From NCBI GenBank assembly GCA_021161465.1, contig JAGHAM010000003.1, positions 1-64,000 on the forward strand: DNA of 64,000 nt, given 5' to 3'. Positions within the stretch are counted from its first letter, which is position 1; every line of letters starts with the position of its first letter. The translations under genes and the position numbers were made by a program. The notes below the pieces were generated by a model. That model did no database searches and was not told the DNA's origin. It saw only the letters and a list, made by a program, of their open reading frames with translations. The stretch comes from Candidatus Iainarchaeum sp. (GTDB lineage: Archaea; B1Sed10-29; WALL01; JAGHAM01). This document shows positions 16,566 through 25,822 of the stretch, one piece after another.

Positions 16566-19420
16566 TTTATTCTCTCCAGGGCTTTTTGGAATTTGGTTTT
16601 CTTTCTCCTTCTAAATGTCACCACTGCAGCAACTGTTACTGCACCAAAAGCGGAGAGCATAGCAGCGTCTGTATAGTTGAACATCATAGCTTCCTCAGTT
16701 GTTGGCTCTGGTAGCTGCTGTTCTTTAGCGTATCTAGAGTATGCGATTGCCCTGTTGAAAAATCCTTGGTTGTACTCACTCCTGGCTTTAGCCAACCATT
16801 TGGTGTTCCCTTGCTTGCCAGCTTCTACCTCTCTTTTTGCGTCGTGCATGAGGTTGTTCCAGATTTCAGAAAGCTCTACTTCCAGTGAGCTAAGCTCTCC
16901 ATGGGTTTCAGCTTTTTCAGCCAGGCGCCTATAGTAGGAGACATCTTTTTCAGTGTATTCAAAAGGCACTGTTATGTTTACTTCAACGTTGGTATCAGCA
17001 GCCTTCTCCATAGCGCCAATGAGTTGGTTAATCCTGGTGTAGTCTAAGGTTCTGTCAGATACCTGCCCATCCTGTGCCTCCTCTACCAATGGGTGTCTCT
17101 CTTGTCTGGAACTCTCATCAATGCCTGTTGCAATTTGCCATGAGTTGTTTGCAATGCCTTTGGCTGTAACCTCTCCAACAGGTTTGTTGTTATCAAGCAG
17201 ATAGACAGTGAGCGTCCGCTTTCCTTTTTTCAGATAGTATAGCTCTATACTTTTGTTTAGGACTTTTCCTTCACTTGAGTTTATAATTTTGCTTGTGAAG
17301 CTCACAGTTGCATTTGGCAAGTCAGTGAGTGCGTTTAGTTCTATTTTTTCTGAGAAAATTTGGTAGTTACCCATTGTTTCAGATAGTTCTTTTCCTAGCT
17401 TTCTACATTCAAGTGGTCTGGTTCTTGCAGTTATGTGTATCTCAGTTGAGTTCTCAGCGGGTATCTCTGGGATAATCACACTTAGTTTCCCCCCATCGTA
17501 ACTAATATTTGAGCCAGCTAGGGTAGGAATGGCATCCAGCTCAACTGTAGACTTTCTGCTTTCTTCAGGGAATGGGTTCTCTGCTTTTACTGCTATGGTT
17601 GTGGCAACCCACCTGTTGCATTCTGGGCTCTCGTGAAAGCGGTAACTTATCCCGACAAAGGATGCTGGCAGTTTTTGCATTCTCATGCTGTAATGCTTTT
17701 GCATCTCCGAGAGCCGCCCTATATTATCTGCTATGCCTGCTGGAAGCTGTGAGTACCTGTCATCAGGGAACAAGCTTCTGGTTTCAGGCAGGTTATAATA
17801 TTTTATATTTGCCTTCTCGATTATATCCTCGCGCAACTGTATGGCTTTTTCGTTAATTTCTACTAGCTCTGGCAACAACTCCCCAACAGGGAGCTGCCTT
17901 GCGCTGTCGAACCTGCTTACCAGAAGCTTGAAAGTGCTCTCCTCAACCGAAACATTAAGGTCATTTCGTGCTTTCTCTATAAGCACCTCAAGCTCATCAA
18001 GAACGCGCCTCGTGTCGTCGATAGGTGTTTCGCTTTTTGCAAGTTCGTAATCTTTTATCCCGTTTATGTAGTATCCTAGCGATTCTATCAATGGTTTTGA
18101 GTCTCCCTCTTTGCAGTGGCTTTTTATCTTTGCGTTTATCATGCGGCTTACCCAGCTGTTGCTATCTAAGCTTGAGTTCCAGCAGCGTTCTCTTGCAGTA
18201 GCTTTCAGGTCATTAAGCTCTAATTTTAGCTGTTGTAGTGTTGCTGATGCACGTCGCGCTTCTGCGTAGGCAGACTGGATATTCTCTGTTGCAAGGGCTA
18301 GATAGTTATCCATATGGCTCTCGTCTTTCAGAAGCGTTGCATTCTCCTCCCGCAGTTCTGCTTTCCTGAGTTCGCTGAGGGCGTACCAGAAATCACTGAG
18401 GACTTTTTCCTTCCCAAAGAACCCAAGCTCATCGCGTGAAACGTGTTTGAGCCCGTCAAGTCCCTCTTCAAGCTTGCTTGCTGTGTCTTCTTCTTTCTGC
18501 GTCTTCGCTAGCCACTCACTGTAGTACTCATCCATGGAGTTTATAGCATCAACCAACCCCTGCTTGAACTCAAGCATTTCCTTTATCCCGGTCTTACCCT
18601 TATAGCCAACCAGCTTGTTATAGGGCTCGTGAAAGCTCATAGGGCTTTCTATGACTGCCTTCAAGTGTATTCCCAGCAGCCTTTGTAGTGCGTTTCCCTC
18701 TTCAGGTATTGCCCAAGCAACACGCGCTTTGCCGTGCAGTAGCCTCTCATTAATGCCAGAGTAAAACAGCATAGCATCGTAGAATTTCTTAAGCCGTTTT
18801 TTCTCCTTAAGCTCGACAGCGGCGTTGTAGTATGTCCTGTAAGCTGGACCATGGTAGTAAAATTCGTTGGCACCTCTGTGTTCTAGTTCCCTTAGGTCAC
18901 CCATGGCAAGTTCATTCAGGGCTTGCCCCGCACTTGCTGCTTCCTTGTTCCCTTGGGTTATATGTTTAATCATCCTGTTGGTTAACTGTATGCAGGAATC
19001 CGCTTTCTCGATGAATGGACAGACCCTCTCAGCTGCTGCTCTTTCTTCCTTGGCCAGCTTTATGTATTGCCAGGCCCTGAGTACGTCATCTTGGACTTCT
19101 GGCAAGTTTCCAGAATACCCTGAAAAATATTCCTTTACGTTGGTTTCTGGGTTTGCAGGCTCCTCATATCTCCACAGAGAATGGCTATCAAGCAGCGCGC
19201 GTGCCTCTGCGACATCTGTAATCAGGACAAGGCCTTCCATGAATTTTATGGCTGCGCTGAATACATCCTTCCCATCGTTTGCTATTGACTTTACTTCCTT
19301 CATCTCGCCAGATATGTCTATCCCAGTTGCAGCGACCTGGCCAAGAAGGACAATCAAGACCAGAAATAAAAAAATCTGGTTCACACTAACTACTTTATAC
19401 TCTATCTTCTCTCTCCCCAT
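16562..19420 (-). CDS. Large secreted, membrane-anchored surface protein
   Basis: About 952 residues. A signal peptide (NQIFLFLVLIVLLGQVAA) is followed by a mostly helical, charged ectodomain with scattered Cys (residues about 40-530), a beta-rich segment near 590-800 with Ig-like strands, a second helical stretch, and one C-terminal membrane helix followed by a basic tail RRRKKTKF. I do not recognise the family. Start ATG 19420 has ggggagaa ahead of it and is preferred to the TTG at 19432. The size and topology suggest a cell-surface protein. Confidence 0.75.
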   Translation of the reverse strand: MGREKIEYKVVSVNQIFLFLVLIVLLGQVAATGIDISGEMKEVKSIANDGKDVFSAAIKFMEGLVLITDVAEARALLDSHSLWRYEEPANPETNVKEYFSGYSGNLPEVQDDVLRAWQYIKLAKEERAAAERVCPFIEKADSCIQLTNRMIKHITQGNKEAASAGQALNELAMGDLRELEHRGANEFYYHGPAYRTYYNAAVELKEKKRLKKFYDAMLFYSGINERLLHGKARVAWAIPEEGNALQRLLGIHLKAVIESPMSFHEPYNKLVGYKGKTGIKEMLEFKQGLVDAINSMDEYYSEWLAKTQKEEDTASKLEEGLDGLKHVSRDELGFFGKEKVLSDFWYALSELRKAELREENATLLKDESHMDNYLALATENIQSAYAEARRASATLQQLKLELNDLKATARERCWNSSLDSNSWVSRMINAKIKSHCKEGDSKPLIESLGYYINGIKDYELAKSETPIDDTRRVLDELEVLIEKARNDLNVSVEESTFKLLVSRFDSARQLPVGELLPELVEINEKAIQLREDIIEKANIKYYNLPETRSLFPDDRYSQLPAGIADNIGRLSEMQKHYSMRMQKLPASFVGISYRFHESPECNRWVATTIAVKAENPFPEESRKSTVELDAIPTLAGSNISYDGGKLSVIIPEIPAENSTEIHITARTRPLECRKLGKELSETMGNYQIFSEKIELNALTDLPNATVSFTSKIINSSEGKVLNKSIELYYLKKGKRTLTVYLLDNNKPVGEVTAKGIANNSWQIATGIDESSRQERHPLVEEAQDGQVSDRTLDYTRINQLIGAMEKAADTNVEVNITVPFEYTEKDVSYYRRLAEKAETHGELSSLEVELSEIWNNLMHDAKREVEAGKQGNTKWLAKARSEYNQGFFNRAIAYSRYAKEQQLPEPTTEEAMMFNYTDAAMLSAFGAVTVAAVVTFRRRKKTKFQKALERIN

Positions 19421-19482
19421 TTTTCTCCCCAAGATTATTTTATGGATTATCCTTTTTAAGACTTTTCTAAAGGGAGGGATTC

Positions 19483-20406
19483 TTACTCAGTTTCTATCTT
19501 TATGCCTCCAACCACATCAGCAAACGCATTGTATAGGAAAGAAACAATCGCTATAATTATAGACATAATGATAGGGTACCCTATGGCCACTATAACACTA
19601 AATATTATTCCAAATAGTATGGAACCACCTGCCAGAGATGAACCAACCAGAGGCATATAGGCAAACATACCACCCATAGCAACAGCCATTACTAAGAATA
19701 ACACACCGGCGCATATACCAAATATTAACCCAATTATAAAGAATATTTTTGTTGTGGGTATTATCCCAATACGCTTTATCTCTCCCTTTAGGTCGGAGGT
19801 GTTTGTCTCAATTTTAATGCCGCCTATCTTGGAAGCTAAAAACGAATATATTGGTGCAATGATCAATCCAAATGTGAACCCAGGGCCCGTTCCTGCAATG
19901 ATACCATAGACTAGGAGCATGGCCCACATAATAATCAGATACATGAACCCCATAGCCCCGCCGAGTGCTACAAAACCACCAATAGGAATGAAAGATGTAA
20001 GAGCTGCCATACCAACAATCATAAACACAGAGTAGATGATTCCAAGACTGACTGCTGCAATGATACCATATATTAATCCATAGGTTGCTGAGAAGTCAGC
20101 AAGGAATAAAGCCTCAATTTTTTTAATCTCCCCGTTATCAACTTCTATCCCACCAATCCGCTTTGCAACGAAATTATATGAGACGGCAGTGACAACGCCA
20201 CTGACAGCACCAGAAAGGACACCAATTACTACATAGATGACCAAAATCAAGAGACCACCAATCAGAGCACCCACTATTTGCCCTCTCAGAGCGCCACTGA
20301 TAAACACAAGCAAGAATACGAGCAATCCCACAATCAACCCAAGTGTTGTTCCCAACAAGGTAAACATTTTTGTATTTGATGGGATGCCCACTTGTTTTAT
20401 CTGCAT
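19483..20406 (-). CDS. Membrane protein with three tandem DUF3566-like units
   Basis: Three units of about 100 residues follow each other. Each starts IKQVGIPSNTKMF / IKKIEALFLADFS / IKRIGIIPTTKIF, has two or more hydrophobic helices, and ends YNFVAKRIGGIEV / YSFLASKIGGIKI / YNAFADVVGGIKI. The ending is the DUF3566 hallmark, where single units are usual. Start ATG 20406 is chosen because the upstream part of the track ORF overlaps the divergent ftcD promoter, and a TATA-like atataaatata lies about 25 bases before it. Function unknown. Confidence 0.78.
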   Translation of the reverse strand: MQIKQVGIPSNTKMFTLLGTTLGLIVGLLVFLLVFISGALRGQIVGALIGGLLILVIYVVIGVLSGAVSGVVTAVSYNFVAKRIGGIEVDNGEIKKIEALFLADFSATYGLIYGIIAAVSLGIIYSVFMIVGMAALTSFIPIGGFVALGGAMGFMYLIIMWAMLLVYGIIAGTGPGFTFGLIIAPIYSFLASKIGGIKIETNTSDLKGEIKRIGIIPTTKIFFIIGLIFGICAGVLFLVMAVAMGGMFAYMPLVGSSLAGGSILFGIIFSVIVAIGYPIIMSIIIAIVSFLYNAFADVVGGIKIETE

Positions 20407-20515
20407 TTCAATCGCCACTAACCATAAATGGAATCTATATTTATATCTTTTGGTTATTGGAGGAATTTTATGAAATGTTAAATAGTTCCATGTGCATAGA
20501 ATACAGGGGATTCGT

Positions 20516-21427
20516 ATGAAACTCGTGCTTTGTGTTCCTAATTTTAGTGAGGGAAGGAGCCAGGATATAATCAATGCAATTCGCGCTGAGATAGAGAAGG
20601 TCCCTAACACAAAAGTGATTTACTGTAAGGCTGATTCCGACCATAACAGGCTTGACTTAGCTTTTGTTGCCCCAATAAAAGAAGCTAAAGAGGCCGCTTT
20701 TAGAGCAACGAGAAAGGCGGCTGGTTTGATAGATATGGACAAACACAAGGGGGAGCATCCACGCATGGGAGCAACAGATGTCATACCTTTTGTGCCTATG
20801 GGCAACACAACTATGGAAGAGTGTGTCGAGGCTGCAAGGGGTCTAGGCAAGCGCATAGGCGAGGAATTGAAAATACCTGTTTATCTCTACGAGGAGGCAG
20901 CAACAAGGCCAGACAGGAAAAATCTAGCAGATGTCAGAAGAGGCGAGTATGAGGGATTGAAGGAAGAAGTTGGAAAAAACCCTGATAGGAAACCTGACTT
21001 CGGGCCCGAAAAGCTTGGCAAGGCTGGAGCTACTGCAGTTGGCGCGAGGATGCCATTGATTGCATTCAACGTCAACCTGGGAACCAGCGACTTAACTGTC
21101 GCCAAAAAGATAGCCAGGGCAGTTCGACACTCCAGTGGCGGGCTTCGGTATGTCAAGGCAATGGGTTTTGAGCTGAAGGAAAGAGGAATAGTCCAAGTTT
21201 CGATGAACCTCACTAACTATAAGAAGACACCAATATTTAGAGTCTTCGAGCTAGTCCGGCGCGAGGCGAAACGCTATGGCATCCCAGTTATCGGGAGCGA
21301 GATAGTTGGCGTGGTTCCTATGGACGCGCTTGTTAGTTGTGCTGATTTTTATTTGCAGTTAGAGAAGTTTAAGAAAGACCAAATACTTGAGAATAAGCTT
21401 TGGGGTGAGAAAAATGAAGGTAGTTGA
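20516..21427 (+). CDS. ftcD: Glutamate formimidoyltransferase
   Basis: VPNFSEGRSQDIINAI, DSDHNRLDLAFVA, HPRMGATDVIPFVP and the final EIVGVVPMDAL match the FTCD transferase domains. It moves the formimino group of N-formiminoglutamate to tetrahydrofolate. Start ATG 20516 has aggggat ahead of it. It is followed, with a 14-base overlap, by the cyclodeaminase, so the two halves of the animal enzyme are separate proteins here. No histidine-degradation genes are in view, so the source of formimino groups is not shown. Confidence 0.93.
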   Translation: MKLVLCVPNFSEGRSQDIINAIRAEIEKVPNTKVIYCKADSDHNRLDLAFVAPIKEAKEAAFRATRKAAGLIDMDKHKGEHPRMGATDVIPFVPMGNTTMEECVEAARGLGKRIGEELKIPVYLYEEAATRPDRKNLADVRRGEYEGLKEEVGKNPDRKPDFGPEKLGKAGATAVGARMPLIAFNVNLGTSDLTVAKKIARAVRHSSGGLRYVKAMGFELKERGIVQVSMNLTNYKKTPIFRVFELVRREAKRYGIPVIGSEIVGVVPMDALVSCADFYLQLEKFKKDQILENKLWGEKNEGS

Positions 21428-22031
21428 TTTTCTTGATGAATTGGCATCCTGCCTGCCTACACCAGGTGGTGGTAGTGTTTCCGCTCTTAATGGGGCTTTA
21501 AGCGCCGGGTTAATTGAGATGGTTTGCCGTCTGACAGTCCAGAACAAGCGTTACGCATCAGTTAGGGATGAGATGACGGACATCCTTGAGCGCGCAGAGG
21601 TGCTCAGGGAAAGATTAATTGATTTAGTTGATGATGATGCTGACGCCTTTGATGGCGTTATGGCAGCATTGTCTATGCCAAAAACTACTCCAGAGGAGAA
21701 AGAGAAGAGAAAAGCAACCCTACAGGCAGCATTGAAAGAGGCGACTGAGGTCCCGGTGGAGATAGCTGAGCGATGTCTTGAGCTGATTAAGCTGTCATCG
21801 GTTGTGGCAGAAAAAGGCAACAAGAATGCTATAACAGATGCAGGAGTTGCAGCCCTTGCAGCCAAGGCAGGCCTGGAAGGAGCCATTCTGAATGCCAGGA
21901 TAAATTTAGCTTCAATAAAGGATGCGGATTATCTGAATAAAATGACGGTAAAATACAAAGAGCTGGAAACAGCTGCTGAAGTGCTTGCTAGCAAGACCTT
22001 GGGAATAGTTGATTCTGAGCTTAAAGCGTGA
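21414..22031 (+). CDS. fchA: Formiminotetrahydrofolate cyclodeaminase
   Basis: The helical cyclodeaminase domain is evident from PTPGGGSVSALNGALSAGLIEMV, DDDADAFDGVMAAL and NKNAITDAGVAALAA. It converts 5-formimino-THF to 5,10-methenyl-THF with release of ammonia, which FolD (58089-58940) can then turn into 10-formyl-THF for PurN. ATG 21414 sits within the end of ftcD. About 205 residues is normal for the stand-alone enzyme. Confidence 0.92.
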   Translation: MKVVDFLDELASCLPTPGGGSVSALNGALSAGLIEMVCRLTVQNKRYASVRDEMTDILERAEVLRERLIDLVDDDADAFDGVMAALSMPKTTPEEKEKRKATLQAALKEATEVPVEIAERCLELIKLSSVVAEKGNKNAITDAGVAALAAKAGLEGAILNARINLASIKDADYLNKMTVKYKELETAAEVLASKTLGIVDSELKA

Positions 22032-22095
22032 GTTGCAAAAACTGTTGTTTGGTTTCCTAACTAATTTATTTAAGTTACGTTAGATAATCAAACAA

Positions 22096-22115
22096 AAACT
22101 TATATAAATAAGTTT
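22096..22115. promoter_or_regulatory. Perfect 8+8 inverted repeat over the likely nrdJ TATA box
   Basis: aaacttat, four bases, ataagttt: the two arms are exact complements and the centre (cttatataaataag) is the best TATA-like box upstream of nrdJ. The start codon is about 90 bases away, leaving a leader of some 65 bases. A dimeric repressor bound here would exclude TBP. No similar site was seen elsewhere in the window. Confidence 0.5.
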
Positions 22116-22202
22116 GACGTTAGTTAAAGCACAATTTATCATTAGAAAATCAAAGTATTATTGCATAGAAGGGTTAAAAAGTAAACTTTTAGGGGGATTT
22201 AG

Positions 22203-24296
22203 ATGGTTATTGAGAAGGTAAAGAAGAGAGACGGACGTGTTGCTGATTTTGAGAAAGTAAGGATAACTAATGCAATCTTCGCAGCGGCTGAGGCAGTTGG
22301 GGGCAAGGATTACAAAGAAGCTGAACGCCTGGCAGATGTTGTTACGGACTTACTAAGCAAGAAATTTAGGAGAACTATACCAACCGTTGAACAGATACAG
22401 GATGTAGTGGAGAAGGTCTTAATAGAGGAGGGCCACGCTAGGACAGCTAAGGCCTATATCCTGTACAGGCAGAAGAGAAAAATACTTAGAGAACTCAAAG
22501 CAGAGCTTCTTGACAAACCTGTTGATGATGTTGACCGTAAGTTGTCAGTTAATGCTTTGAAGGTTTTAGAGAGAAGATATTTGAAGAGAGACAGGAATGG
22601 AAAGGTAGTTGAAACACCAAAACAAATGTTTAGAAGGGTGGCTCATGCAGTCGCCCTTGCAGATACTTTCTACAATGGGGGCATGAAGGATACCGAAAAA
22701 GAATTTTATGAGATGATGACTAAGTTGGACTTTGTTCCGAACTCACCGACTCTGATGAATGCTGGAACAGAGCTTGGTCAGCTTTCTGCATGTTTTGTGC
22801 TTCCTGTTGAGGATTCAATGGAAGGGATATTTGAAACCCTCAAACACACAGCCTTGATACATCAATCAGGCGGTGGAACGGGCTTCAGCTTCTCGAGACT
22901 CAGGCCTTATGGCGATGTTGTAAAAAGTTCAGGCGGCATAGCCTCTGGTCCAGTTTCATTCATGAAAGTGTTTGACGCTGCCACAGACGTTATCAATCAG
23001 GGAGGCAAGAGAAGAGGAGCAAATATGGGAATACTCCGGGTGGACCACCCAGATATAGTGGATTTTATCACAGCGAAAGAGGATACAACGCAACTAACCA
23101 ACTTTAACATATCCGTTGCAGTCACGAACGAGTTCATGGAGGCCTCGCTTAAGAACAAAAACTATAAGCTGGTAAACCCCCACTCGAAGAAAGTTGTTAA
23201 GGAGTTACCTGCGAGAAAAATCTTTGACTTGATAATCACGATGGCGTGGAAGAATGGGGAACCAGGAATAATATTCCTAGACAAGATAAATAAGGATAAC
23301 CCAACTCCATCTATCGGTGAGATAGAGAGCACAAACCCGTGTGGCGAACAGCCATTGCTACCCTATGAGTCGTGTAACTTAGGTTCTGTAAATCTTGGCA
23401 ACATGGTGGAGGATGGTAAGATAAATTGGAAAAAACTGAAGGATACTGTCTGGAAAGCTGTTCATTTCCTTGATAATGTCATAGATGTAAACAATTTCCC
23501 CCTGCCGCAGATAGAGCAGATGACTAAGGGTAATAGGAAAATTGGCCTTGGCATAATGGGGTTTGCCGATATGCTGATTGCGTTGGGCATACCCTATAAC
23601 TCAGAGCAGGGTTTGGAGACAGCCAGGAAGGTTATGAAATTTGTTCAAACAGAGGGCAGGAAAGCCTCGCGACAGTTGGCCAAGGAAAGAGGGCCTTTCC
23701 CGAATTGCAGTAAGAGCGTGTACAAGAAGAACCCAATTAGGAATGCTACCGTTACAACTATAGCTCCAACTGGAACTATAAGTCTAATAGCAGGCGCGTC
23801 CAGTGGTATAGAGCCGTTATTTGCCATATCTTTCATAAGGAACGTGATGGACAACACAGAGCTGCTTGAGGTGCATCCTCTGTTTGAGAAGATAGCCAGG
23901 GATAGGGGTTTTTACTCACCTGCTTTGATGAAGAAAATAGCCCGTGTTGGCTCCATACAAAATCTGAAGGAAATCCCAAGAGACGTTAGGAGGATATTCG
24001 TAACAGCTTTGGATATATCACCAGAGTGGCATGTTAAGATGCAGGCAGCGTTCCAGGAGTACACAGACAATGCTGTATCGAAGACCATCAACTTTCCAAC
24101 TGATGCAACACCTAAGGATGTCGAGAAGGCATATATCCTTGCATATAAGCTTGCCTGCAAGGGTATAACAGTGTACAGGTATGGTAGCAGGAAAGGACAG
24201 GTCCTTAATATAGGCAAGGTTGAGAGGGATGGGGATGTCACAGTAGACGCTGACTTTTCAGGCAAGTTGGGGGAGTGCACGAACTGCAACACTTAG
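22203..24296 (+). CDS. nrdJ: Adenosylcobalamin-dependent (class II) ribonucleotide reductase
   Basis: An ATP-cone (residues 3-95, VKKRDGRVADFEKVRI) precedes the reductase barrel: QLSACFVLPVEDS, SGGGTGFSFSRLRP, and the radical loop STNPCGEQPLLPYESCNLGSVNL with active-site Asn, Cys and Glu, then APTGTISLIAGASSGIEP. The short C-terminal tail ends GECTNCNT, a CxxC pair that can re-reduce the active site. It makes deoxyribonucleotides without oxygen. It leads an operon with the corrinoid adenosyltransferase that produces its cofactor. Length (697) is short to normal for class II. Confidence 0.94.
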   Translation: MVIEKVKKRDGRVADFEKVRITNAIFAAAEAVGGKDYKEAERLADVVTDLLSKKFRRTIPTVEQIQDVVEKVLIEEGHARTAKAYILYRQKRKILRELKAELLDKPVDDVDRKLSVNALKVLERRYLKRDRNGKVVETPKQMFRRVAHAVALADTFYNGGMKDTEKEFYEMMTKLDFVPNSPTLMNAGTELGQLSACFVLPVEDSMEGIFETLKHTALIHQSGGGTGFSFSRLRPYGDVVKSSGGIASGPVSFMKVFDAATDVINQGGKRRGANMGILRVDHPDIVDFITAKEDTTQLTNFNISVAVTNEFMEASLKNKNYKLVNPHSKKVVKELPARKIFDLIITMAWKNGEPGIIFLDKINKDNPTPSIGEIESTNPCGEQPLLPYESCNLGSVNLGNMVEDGKINWKKLKDTVWKAVHFLDNVIDVNNFPLPQIEQMTKGNRKIGLGIMGFADMLIALGIPYNSEQGLETARKVMKFVQTEGRKASRQLAKERGPFPNCSKSVYKKNPIRNATVTTIAPTGTISLIAGASSGIEPLFAISFIRNVMDNTELLEVHPLFEKIARDRGFYSPALMKKIARVGSIQNLKEIPRDVRRIFVTALDISPEWHVKMQAAFQEYTDNAVSKTINFPTDATPKDVEKAYILAYKLACKGITVYRYGSRKGQVLNIGKVERDGDVTVDADFSGKLGECTNCNT

Positions 24297-24304
24297 TGAG
24301 AGAG

Positions 24305-24796
24305 ATGATAATCCTTTATACCGGCAATGGAAAAGGCAAGACCACGGCAGCACTTGGGCTTGCCTTAAGGAATGTTGGGCACGGCAGAAAAGTTGCTTTT
24401 ATCCAGTTCATGAAGCAATCCAAGAGTGGCGAGTCAAAGGTTAGCTTGACTGGTTTCGAGCTGAAGCAGTTTGGTAGGGACAAGCTGCTGACGAGAGACA
24501 CAGTTGAACAGGTTGACAAGGAGCTTGCGAATGAGGCTTTGGACTACGCGCGTTCAGTAAAATGTGACCTGCTGGTGCTTGATGAGGTGAATGTTGCCTT
24601 GTATTTTGGGTTGATAACTCTCGAAGATGTGCTGAAGCTTATAGACGAGAAAGAGCGCGAGGGAGTCCTTGTAGTGCTGACAGGCAGATACGCGCCAGAT
24701 GAGCTGGTTGAGCGCGCTGACATAGTGACGGAGATGAAGGAAGTTAAGCACGCCTTCAATGAAGGCGTTCCCGCACAGGAGGGTGTGGAATGGTGA
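24305..24796 (+). CDS. btuR: Cob(I)yrinic acid a,c-diamide adenosyltransferase (CobA/BtuR type)
   Basis: The protein begins MIILYTGNGKGKTTAALGLALR, the P-loop of CobA/BtuR, and continues HGRKVAFIQFMKQ and LLVLDEVNVALYFGLI, all typical. It transfers the adenosyl group of ATP to corrinoids, giving the AdoCbl used by NrdJ just upstream. Start ATG 24305 (nine bases after the nrdJ stop) is preferred; GTG 24296 is possible. The end overlaps the next gene by seven bases. Confidence 0.94.
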   Translation: MIILYTGNGKGKTTAALGLALRNVGHGRKVAFIQFMKQSKSGESKVSLTGFELKQFGRDKLLTRDTVEQVDKELANEALDYARSVKCDLLVLDEVNVALYFGLITLEDVLKLIDEKEREGVLVVLTGRYAPDELVERADIVTEMKEVKHAFNEGVPAQEGVEW

Positions 24797-25242
24797 CAAA
24801 AACTGATAAACTATTGCTGGTTGCGGGAGTTGTTGTGGTTGCCCTAGTAGCCTTTATTCTTGGTGTTTACTACGGTTCTGGGTCTCCTGAGGTTCCTGTA
24901 GGTGTTGCGCGTGCTAACTCAACGGTGCACCTTATGATTGATTATGGTAACGGAACCGTGTCCAGCTACCATTTTACCCTTAAAGGTGCCAACGCAACGA
25001 ACACCAGCGCGTATGCTCTTCTGGTCGCAGCTAGCAGGGAGGATGGGTTCAAGATAGAGCAGGAGAAATATGATTTTGGTTTCCTCGTCACAGGGATAAA
25101 TGGGGTGCATGGCGGGGACAAGCCGAAACACTACTGGCTTTACTGGGTTAATGCTGAATCACCAGACAAGGCCTCGAATGTGTATCTAGTCTCGCCTGGG
25201 GATGTCGTAGAATTCAAATATGGTTATGTTTCATGGTCATAA
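24790..25242 (+). CDS. Membrane-anchored DUF4430 (transcobalamin-like) protein
   Basis: One N-terminal membrane helix (residues 8-28) is followed by a short linker and a DUF4430 domain: VHLMIDYGNG, TSAYALLVAAS, FGFLVTGINGVHGG, HYWLYWVN and VSPGDVVEFKYG. This domain resembles the beta domain of intrinsic factor and transcobalamin. Together with btuR and nrdJ upstream and the transporter-like gene downstream, it suggests an extracellular corrinoid-capture protein, an inference from context and fold. Confidence 0.82.
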   Translation: MVTKTDKLLLVAGVVVVALVAFILGVYYGSGSPEVPVGVARANSTVHLMIDYGNGTVSSYHFTLKGANATNTSAYALLVAASREDGFKIEQEKYDFGFLVTGINGVHGGDKPKHYWLYWVNAESPDKASNVYLVSPGDVVEFKYGYVSWS

Positions 25243-25252
25243 GGTGATTGTT

Positions 25253-25822
25253 GTGAGAATTAGAAAGGAGGATTTTTTCATCGGCGTCGTCTTGGTAGCG
25301 ATAGCACTCTTTGGGAGGACTGTATTTCACATAGCTCCTAACGTTGAGTTTGTCACTGCAAGTGCACTCTTAGCCGGTGTCTTCATAAAGTCAAGATACT
25401 ATTGGTTGGTCCCACTCACAACGATGGTCCTGTCAGATGCCATTATAGGAAACACATTGATATTCGTCTTCACGTGGAGCGCATTCCTGCTCCCAGCTTT
25501 CCTTGGCAGGTACATCAAGCAGTGGAAGGAATCGCCATTTAAGCTTATGTTCTCAGCAACCACTGGCGGGGTTTTTTTCTCACTACTATTTTTCCTCTGG
25601 ACAAACTTTGGAGTTTGGCTCCTTGGGTGGTACCCACCAACTCTAGCAGGCCTCCTCCAGTCCTACATAATGGCCTTGCCATTCCTAAGGCTTAATCTCT
25701 TGGGCAACCTTGTGATAGTGCCATCGATGTTCTTGATAGTTCTTTGCACTCGATCGCTTGTCGTGTCCATCGCTAGATCAGTACAGCATACTAGCTGGGT
25801 ATCACCTTTCCTTGCTAAGTAA
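25253..25822 (+). CDS. DUF6580-like / ECF S-component-like membrane protein
   Basis: About 189 residues and six hydrophobic helices with the pattern FVTASALLAGVFIKSRYYWLVPLTTMVLSDAIIG, which resembles the DUF6580 putative transport proteins and, more loosely, the substrate-binding S components of ECF transporters. The start is GTG 25253, with aaggtgat at a good distance. The gene ends the nrdJ-btuR-DUF4430 unit, so corrinoid uptake is the likely role. No ECF ATPase or T component is in the window, so they would have to come from elsewhere. Confidence 0.7.
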   Translation: MRIRKEDFFIGVVLVAIALFGRTVFHIAPNVEFVTASALLAGVFIKSRYYWLVPLTTMVLSDAIIGNTLIFVFTWSAFLLPAFLGRYIKQWKESPFKLMFSATTGGVFFSLLFFLWTNFGVWLLGWYPPTLAGLLQSYIMALPFLRLNLLGNLVIVPSMFLIVLCTRSLVVSIARSVQHTSWVSPFLAK

